This document shows, piece after piece, positions 32,668-37,598 of a DNA stretch of 37,598 bases (within the stretch, counting starts at the first letter, position 1; each line of letters begins with the position of its first letter). Both the position numbers and the translations under genes were made by a program. This DNA is from a bacterium. Its GTDB lineage: Bacteria > Zhuqueibacterota > QNDG01 > DTFT01. Location: NCBI GenBank assembly GCA_030372965.1, contig JAUCQC010000060.1, positions 1-37,598 of the forward strand, in the 5' to 3' direction. The notes under the pieces are model-generated. The model ran no database searches. It was given only the letters and a program-made list of their open reading frames with translations, and was not told the origin of the DNA.

Positions 32668-34365
32668 CTATTCCTCCTCCGGCCGGTTGTACAGGATGTT
32701 CCGCATGATCTCCCTTTTCTTCGCGACCGCCTCGGTGCACACCTGGCCCTCGCCGGACACGGCCTCCGCCAGGGTCACTCCCACCTCGGCCTCGCCGGCA
32801 GCGACCACGTCCGCGCCCGCGCTGCGCAGGCCCTCCGCGTCGCGCAGGTGGGTGCATCGGGCCAGGATGCGAATGCCGGGATTGAGACACCGGCTCCGCC
32901 GGATGACTTCCGCGGCGCCGTCGACATCGGCGGTCAGGATGAGGCTTCCCGCGCGCGCCACTCCGGCCTCCTCGAGCGTCCCTTGCCGCAGGACATCGCC
33001 GTACATCGCGATGAAACCGCTCGCGCGCAGTTCACGGACCGTATCCAGATTGAGGTCGATCACGGTCACGGCCCTGCCCTGCTCCTCGAGCACGCGGTGC
33101 ACGATGCGGCCGACCGGGCCGTACCCGACTAAAATGCAGTGATCCGGGTCCACAGGCGCGGGCGGGGCCGGCGCCGCGGGCGTCCGGCCCGCCATTCTGG
33201 CCGGCAGTCCCTTGAACAGCTTGTAGATGAACGGATTCAGGCTGATCGAAATCATGGACGCGGCGACCAGGGCGTTCCACCCGGTTTCCGGAATCAGGCC
33301 CAGGCCGAGCGCCACGGTGCCCAGTATGAAGCTGAATTCGCCCACCTGGGAAAAGGCGGCGCCCACGGGAAACGCGACGGCCGGAGACGCGCCCAGCAGC
33401 CGTACCGTCGCGAGCGCGATCAGGGGCTTGCCGAGAATCACGACGAACGCGACGGTCGCCACGGTCATAGGTTCACGGATGAGACTGGAGGGGGAGAACA
33501 GCATGCCCGCGGCCACGAAAAAGAGCACGGAGAAGGCGTCGCGCATGGGCACGGCGTCCGAGGCCGCGCGCGCCGCGAATTCCGACCGGCCGACGGCCAG
33601 TCCCGCGAGAAAGGCGCCGAGCGCGATGGACACGCCGAAACCCTTGGCCGAACCCACGGCGATGCCGATGGCCAGCACCAGCACCGCGAGCGTAAAAAGC
33701 TCGCGGAGCCGGGTTCTGGCGATGCGCTCCAGGGCCGGGGGAATCACCCAGCGGCCCAGCACGGCCACGAGAACCGCCAGGCCCGCGAGCTTGGCGGCCG
33801 CCAGCCCGAGCACCGGACCGATCCCGGAACGCGCGCCCGCGTCCGGACCGAACCAGATCGGCAGGATGAGCAGAAGCGCCACGGTGATGATGTCCTCGAC
33901 CACCGTCCACCCGATGGCGATGTGCCCGATCGGGGCGTGCAGGTCGTGGTGCTCGTCCAGCATGAGCGCCATGACCACGGTGCTCGCGACGGAAACGGCC
34001 ATGCCGAGGATGATGCCCGAGGTCCACGGCCATCCCTCCAGCCGAAGGAGGGCCGCCAGGCCGAGGGTGGACAGGGTGCTCTGGATGAGCGCGCCGGGCA
34101 GGGCGATCTTCCACACGGCCGCCAGCTCGGACAGGTTGAACCGAAGTCCGGTGCCGAACAGCAGAAGGATGACGCCGATCTCCGCGAACTGTTCCGCGAC
34201 GCCCCGCTCCACGACCAGGCCCGGCGTGTGTGGCCCGATCAGCATGCCCGCGAGCAGGTACCCGACAATGGGCGACAGCTTCAGACGGCTGGCGGTGTAT
34301 CCGAAAACCAGGGCGCCCGCAAGCCCGGCAACAAAGGTGGTGAGTATGTTCAGTTCATGGTTCAT
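32668..34365 (-). CDS. Monovalent cation:proton antiporter (KefB/YbaL-type, CPA2) with RCK domain
   Basis: The 565-residue protein has about 12-13 membrane helices at 1-390 with CPA2 signatures (SPIVGYLLAGMLIGPHTPG, EIGVILLLFGTGL, VSVASTVVMALML, GWTVVEDIITVALLL). A cytosolic RCK_N (TrkA-N) domain follows at about 410-540 with the nucleotide-binding GYGPVGRIVHRVL and acidic strand end VIDLN. It most closely resembles E. coli YbaL. It should exchange K+ or Na+ for H+ under nucleotide control. The start codon and codons 2-5 (MNHEL) lie in a TTCATNN heptad array and no Shine-Dalgarno is visible. It is flanked by the GH9 and CBM9 genes, without evident functional link. Confidence 0.9.
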   Translation of the reverse strand: MNHELNILTTFVAGLAGALVFGYTASRLKLSPIVGYLLAGMLIGPHTPGLVVERGVAEQFAEIGVILLLFGTGLRFNLSELAAVWKIALPGALIQSTLSTLGLAALLRLEGWPWTSGIILGMAVSVASTVVMALMLDEHHDLHAPIGHIAIGWTVVEDIITVALLLILPIWFGPDAGARSGIGPVLGLAAAKLAGLAVLVAVLGRWVIPPALERIARTRLRELFTLAVLVLAIGIAVGSAKGFGVSIALGAFLAGLAVGRSEFAARAASDAVPMRDAFSVLFFVAAGMLFSPSSLIREPMTVATVAFVVILGKPLIALATVRLLGASPAVAFPVGAAFSQVGEFSFILGTVALGLGLIPETGWNALVAASMISISLNPFIYKLFKGLPARMAGRTPAAPAPPAPVDPDHCILVGYGPVGRIVHRVLEEQGRAVTVIDLNLDTVRELRASGFIAMYGDVLRQGTLEEAGVARAGSLILTADVDGAAEVIRRSRCLNPGIRILARCTHLRDAEGLRSAGADVVAAGEAEVGVTLAEAVSGEGQVCTEAVAKKREIMRNILYNRPEEE

Positions 34366-34400
34366 TATTCAGTTCATCGTTCATCGTTCATCGTTCATCG
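34354..34400. repeat. Heptanucleotide array TTCATCG overlapping the antiporter start codon
   Basis: Four perfect TTCATCG units occupy 34373-34400, and variants TTCATGG (34354-34360) and TTCATTA (34361-34367) continue into the gene, separated by a 5-nt remnant. On the minus strand each unit reads ATGAACG or similar, so the antiporter ATG at 34365 is itself part of the array and several upstream ATGs open only very short frames. Confidence 0.8.
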
Positions 34401-34497
34401 TTAAAAGAGTTCATTGTAGGTCCGAAATGGCTCGCGCTTCTCAGCGAGCCTTTCGGACATTCTTTGGTTCCGGGTTCCGGGTCAAAAAGGTCCCCTT

Positions 34498-34551
34498 TGG
34501 AATTCACCCTTCAGGGTTTCAAAAAAATGAAAGACTGAAGTCTTAATTCCA
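34498..34551. repeat. Dispersed hairpin repeat, copy B (complete)
   Basis: GGAATT...AATTCC ends, internal CTTCA/TGAAG and TTTCA/TGAAA pairings and an A-rich loop reproduce the fold of copy A (30721-30781) with different bases in the variable steps. Confidence 0.7.
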
Positions 34552-34576
34552 TGGAAACGGGCAGGCCGAAAACCTT

Positions 34577-34607
34577 GGAATTCACCCTGCAGGGTTTCAT
34601 TCCCAAC
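34577..34607. repeat. Dispersed hairpin repeat, half copy C
   Basis: GGAATTCACCCTGCAGGG followed by TTTCATTCCCAAC matches the left arm of copy A; the right arm is missing. It ends 7 nt before the GH9 stop codon region on the minus strand. Confidence 0.6.
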
Positions 34608-34613
34608 CTTGGA

Positions 34614-36689
34614 TCAATGCCCCGCGGCAAACGGATCCTTCCCGTCCCACTTTCCCCCTCCCGCGAGAACCGTGTACAGGGCGTCGTGCGCCATGGTCTC
34701 GAAAATCGTGAATTCGGTGAACGAGATCACGTCCCTGCAGTCCACGAACTGCCGCTGTTTCGGCAGATCCCTGGCGACAGGCAGGGATTTCGCTCTCCCG
34801 CCGCCCCATCCGGCCACGCCCGGCCCGAAAACCGTGATCCCGGGCTTCGGGCCCATGCCCTTTGCCGCGGTGTAGGCGCTTTCCCGGTCATGGATGTTGT
34901 GCACCTGGTGGAACCCCAGTCCGGTCACATAACTGATCCCTACCGGGTTCAGGCCCAGCTTGTAGTCCATGAGTTCGGACGCGGCGTCGAGGTACCGCTG
35001 TTCTCCGGTCAGACGCCACTGGAGCATGGGACAGCAGGCGTACTGGGGCTGGCGCACGTTGTGCCCCCACGCGCGTCCGACCGGATTGTTCCCTACCGGA
35101 TACGGCCTCTTTTCAAGCTCAGCGATGATGCTGTCCGCGGCCGCCCGCAGAGCCGACCTGAAGAACGCGGTGACAACAGGATCCGTCGGCCGGTTTTTCT
35201 CGATGATATAGGAATAGATGTAGGCCGGGTTGTCGAACCGAAAGTCGTTCAGGGAGTAACCGGGCGTAACGAAAAGGTGGAAGCGCAGGGAATCCGAGAG
35301 CGTGTACAGCTCCTTGACCGTCCGGTGGGCGTCCTCATTCCCGGTCAGGAGATAGGATTGGACTGCATAATAGAGTCTTTCCGGCCCGGCCATGTCCGCG
35401 GCCCCGAAAGCCGCGGCCATCTCCGCGCGCTTCACGAGGGAATCGGAGAGCTCCGGTTTATACGGCTTGATCAGCCGGGCGAGGTGCATGAAGAGTCCGG
35501 CAGAAGGGCAGGTCGCGCGGGGATCGACCTTGACCGTGCCGTAGGGCTTCCTGTCCAGGTCAAGCGGCGCCGCGAACGGTTCGGAATATCCCTTGGTTTC
35601 GGTTCCGAAATGGACACTTCCGTCCGGGTTCTGCAGGAACTGCCAGACCAGGCTCCCCCATTCCGCCTCGTCCAGAATGTCCGGGATGCCGTTCTCATAT
35701 CCCAGGATGTTGCAGTCGGAGTCGAATTTCCCCGGCAGGTCGAACTGGCCGTCGGTGAAAACAGACGGGAAAGCCTCGTAAATCATCAGGTCGATGATGG
35801 GGTTGGAGATGTGATAGGCGCGCCGGTCCGCGTCGCCCGCGTCGTGGTAACCGCCGTAGCAGGCGAAAGACCGCTCGTCCCCTTTCACGATGATGTTGGC
35901 CTCCCCGATCGGGCCGTCCGTGTCGTATACCAGAGTGTGGCAGGCCTTTTCACGGATGGGCGGAACATGGATCGGGCATCCGCATCTCTGCATATAATGG
36001 CCGCGGAAAAGGACATAAGCGGCGCGCCTGGCGAATTCGCCGCCGACGCCGAACGGAAGCGAACAGCCGAATCCTTTCACCGCGATCCGGTAGGGTCCCC
36101 CTTCCGGAACGCCGGACAGGTCGATGCGGTAGGGGAAGTCTCCGGTGCTCGAATCGAAAACCGCTTCCCGCAGACGGCCCTTGAGAACGGTCTTTCCGGA
36201 CGCGGGCAGGAACACCTCATACTCCGGCAGGGGCCCCTCGATGCGCCTGCCCCCGGCCGTGCCGAGCCAGATCGACAGCATGGCCGAACGGCGCTTCGAC
36301 AGGCCGCTGTATCCCGCCTGGTTGGTCTTGATGGACTCGCAGAACGTCTTTCTGGACCGGAATACGATGGTCGTGTCGCCGTAGGGCGTGTGAACCGCGT
36401 AGCGGCCGCCCTCGGCCAACCGGGCTGTGCGCAGATAGACGTGATGGTCACAGGGATCCGCCTGCGTGGCAAACACGCTGATGCTGTCCGCCGGTTTGCC
36501 GTTGATCCGCCATTTCGAGGGATCCGAGACATCGGCCGCTTCGACGTTCAGGGTGTCGCCCGTCAGAAAAACGACCAGGACGCGGTCGGAGGCTGTGCGT
36601 ATTTCAGTCAGGGTGAGTGCGGCCTCGGCTGCCGAAAAAACGGACAGGAAGACGGCGGAAAGAGCAACGGTAAAAAGCCTGAATCGCAT
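34614..36689 (-). CDS. Glycoside hydrolase family 9 (endoglucanase-like), secreted
   Basis: The 691-residue protein has a signal peptide at about 1-23, an extra N-terminal beta-domain at about 24-110 (LTLTEIRTASDRVLVVFLTG) and a CelD_N-type Ig-like domain at about 115-215 (SIKTNQAGYSGLSKRRSAML). The GH9 (alpha/alpha)6 barrel follows at about 225-690. Catalytic elements are GGYHDAGDADRR (Asp283 and Asp286; the base-activating DAGD motif) and SFTEFTIFE near the end (Glu659, probable general acid). LGLNPVGISYVTGLG matches the substrate-binding LGxNPxxxSYVTG. It has no T9SS tail, unlike its neighbours, so it is probably periplasmic. GGAGG precedes the ATG. The likely target is a beta-1,4-glucan such as cellulose, xyloglucan or their oligosaccharides. 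Confidence 0.9.
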   Translation of the reverse strand: MRFRLFTVALSAVFLSVFSAAEAALTLTEIRTASDRVLVVFLTGDTLNVEAADVSDPSKWRINGKPADSISVFATQADPCDHHVYLRTARLAEGGRYAVHTPYGDTTIVFRSRKTFCESIKTNQAGYSGLSKRRSAMLSIWLGTAGGRRIEGPLPEYEVFLPASGKTVLKGRLREAVFDSSTGDFPYRIDLSGVPEGGPYRIAVKGFGCSLPFGVGGEFARRAAYVLFRGHYMQRCGCPIHVPPIREKACHTLVYDTDGPIGEANIIVKGDERSFACYGGYHDAGDADRRAYHISNPIIDLMIYEAFPSVFTDGQFDLPGKFDSDCNILGYENGIPDILDEAEWGSLVWQFLQNPDGSVHFGTETKGYSEPFAAPLDLDRKPYGTVKVDPRATCPSAGLFMHLARLIKPYKPELSDSLVKRAEMAAAFGAADMAGPERLYYAVQSYLLTGNEDAHRTVKELYTLSDSLRFHLFVTPGYSLNDFRFDNPAYIYSYIIEKNRPTDPVVTAFFRSALRAAADSIIAELEKRPYPVGNNPVGRAWGHNVRQPQYACCPMLQWRLTGEQRYLDAASELMDYKLGLNPVGISYVTGLGFHQVHNIHDRESAYTAAKGMGPKPGITVFGPGVAGWGGGRAKSLPVARDLPKQRQFVDCRDVISFTEFTIFETMAHDALYTVLAGGGKWDGKDPFAAGH

Positions 36690-36803
36690 GGAAGACCTCC
36701 GGAATGATCGTGCTCCGAACCTCGGATGATTTGCCTAACGGACCTTCGGCCCGATCCGGTGTTGAATCAATGAATGAACCTGACTTCTTTCCCTGTCATT
36801 GAC

Positions 36804-36873
36804 TCCGGAAAGACGGCTGAAGAAGGGAACCTTCCGCCGGAGGGTTCCCCTCTTCCTTCCGTCTTTCTCCGGA
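36804..36873. repeat. 70-nt imperfect long hairpin upstream of the GH9 gene
   Basis: TCCGGA/TCCGGA, AAGACGG/CCGTCTT, GAAGA/TCTTC and GGGAACCTTCC/GGAGGGTTCCC (one G-T step) nest around a GCC loop, giving about 29 paired steps. It lies between the terminator at 36885-36923 and the GH9 start, so it could be a second terminator, an mRNA leader structure or a repeat. Confidence 0.6.
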
Positions 36874-36884
36874 AACCGGCCGTG

Positions 36885-36923
36885 AAAAAAGCGCCCGCGG
36901 CCTTGATCGGCCGCGGGCGCTTT
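36885..36923 (-). terminator. Strong intrinsic terminator of the partial CBM9/T9SS gene
   Basis: GCGCCCGCGGCC (36891-36902) and GGCCGCGGGCGC (36909-36920) form a 12-bp perfect stem around TTGATC, extended by AAA/TTT. On the minus strand it is followed by six T residues, 32 nt past the stop at 36955. Confidence 0.95.
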
Positions 36924-36954
36924 CAAAACCAGGCGAAAAAACCGGAAAACCGGC

Positions 36955-37598
36955 TTATTTCACCAGCGTCATCTTGGTGGTCATGACGTTGTCCGCGGTC
37001 TGCAGCTTGCAGAAGTAGATGCCGCTGGACAGGTTGTTGGCGGTGAACTGGGCGGTGTGGCTGCCGGCGGGCATGATGCCGTCAACCAGAACCGCGACTT
37101 CCCGGCCCATCATGTTGAACACCGACAGGCGGACCTTGCCAGCGGACTTCAGGCTGTAGGGAACCGTCGTGGTCGGGTTGAAGGGGTTGGGATAGTTCTG
37201 GGACAGGCCGAAGTTCCGGGCGACCGGAGCCTGCTCGTCAACGGCGGTGGCAAGGCGCGGGCTCAGGTAGGCCGTTCCGAACGTGGACGCGTTGTTCCAC
37301 GAAGGATCGCCGACTTCCGTCCACCACTTGTTGATGGCGTCACGGGCGGTGCCGTCGTTGTCATTGCCCTGGATCTCGAAGCCGAACTCGGTATTCTCCA
37401 CGGGTTCCAGGAAGATTCCGGCCAGCGGGAGCTTCACTTCGAGGTTCCAGCCGAGGTCGGTGTCGACATTGACGAACTCCACGCCGTCGCGTCCGAAATA
37501 CGACTGCGCGTCGATCTGCGAGGGATCGGTGTACGCGTGGCCGAAACGCAGCTGCATGTCGTTCACGTTGTCATACGCGCCTTCGGTCTTCGAATTGT
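36955..37598 (-). CDS. CBM9-like protein with T9SS type A sorting domain, C-terminal fragment
   Basis: The frame is open at the right edge, entering at NSKTEGAYDNVNDMQL, and ends at 36955. About 214 residues are visible: the second half of a CBM9-like module (GYFGRDGVEFVNVDTDLGWN-type strand, NKWWTEVGDPSWNNASTFGTA) and a complete T9SS type A domain (NYPNPFNPTTTVPYSL, SGIYFCKL, KMTLVK). The CBM9 part is close to the second module of the 30808-32520 protein at the DNA level as well (stretches of 40-50 identical bases), so the genes are recent paralogues or exchange sequence. The short linker (SPRLATAVDEQAPVARNF) differs completely from the one in the paralogue. Confidence 0.88.
   Translation of the reverse strand, partial: NSKTEGAYDNVNDMQLRFGHAYTDPSQIDAQSYFGRDGVEFVNVDTDLGWNLEVKLPLAGIFLEPVENTEFGFEIQGNDNDGTARDAINKWWTEVGDPSWNNASTFGTAYLSPRLATAVDEQAPVARNFGLSQNYPNPFNPTTTVPYSLKSAGKVRLSVFNMMGREVAVLVDGIMPAGSHTAQFTANNLSSGIYFCKLQTADNVMTTKMTLVK

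Noticed and set aside
34551-36707. Plus-strand open frame of 718 codons opposite the GH9 gene
   Set aside because: Shadow frame; the minus strand shows signal peptide, DAGD and the terminal catalytic Glu of GH9.

Overview
The window (about 62% G+C by eye) looks like a chromosomal segment of a Gram-negative bacterium of the FCB superphylum, probably outside classical Bacteroidota. The evidence is three proteins ending in type IX secretion (T9SS) type A sorting domains with the NYPNPFNP motif, a TonB-dependent receptor with an N-terminal carboxypeptidase-regulatory-like domain, and several lipoproteins. A KSB1-, Calditrichota- or Latescibacterota-like host is only a guess. I saw no rRNA, tRNA, CRISPR array, integrase or transposase gene.

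Region 1 (1-12826) is a pectin or rhamnogalacturonan utilisation locus. On the minus strand a TonB-dependent receptor is followed by a secreted beta-helix protein with two CBM9-like modules and a T9SS tail, a GH105 lipoprotein, and the N-terminus of a GH28 polygalacturonase lipoprotein that runs off the left edge and overlaps the GH105 stop codon. Divergent from the receptor is a ToxR/CadC-like membrane-anchored regulator. The shared intergenic region holds three GTGAA boxes at an exact 10-bp pitch that overlap a predicted -35 box. Next come kduI and kduD, which feed unsaturated uronates to 2-keto-3-deoxygluconate, and a divergent MFS transporter. No SusD is visible.

Region 2 (12827-25766) holds housekeeping and envelope genes on the plus strand: a lipoprotein with two tandem thioredoxin domains, a 134-bp MITE-like element, a tRNA nucleotidyltransferase/poly(A) polymerase family protein, and a Yip1-TolC-MacA-ATPase-two-permease export operon that continues into STAS and pentapeptide-repeat genes. 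A type 2 IPP isomerase then overlaps a short-chain polyprenyl diphosphate synthase, ending at a strong bidirectional terminator.

Region 3 (25832-30601) is a minus-strand module: SGNH hydrolase with TPRs, NodU/SxtI-type carbamoyltransferase, SxtJ-like membrane protein, and a 52-residue DUF5989-like microprotein. I consider it the best candidate for an incompletely described system, probably carbamoylation and acyl or ester editing of an exported glycan or lipid.

Region 4 (30602-37598) holds two paralogous CBM9/T9SS secreted proteins (one partial at the right edge) flanking a KefB/YbaL-type antiporter and a GH9 glycoside hydrolase. Its gaps carry a dispersed 55-60-nt hairpin repeat. Across the window there are three intergenic heptanucleotide arrays, one of which contains the antiporter start codon.
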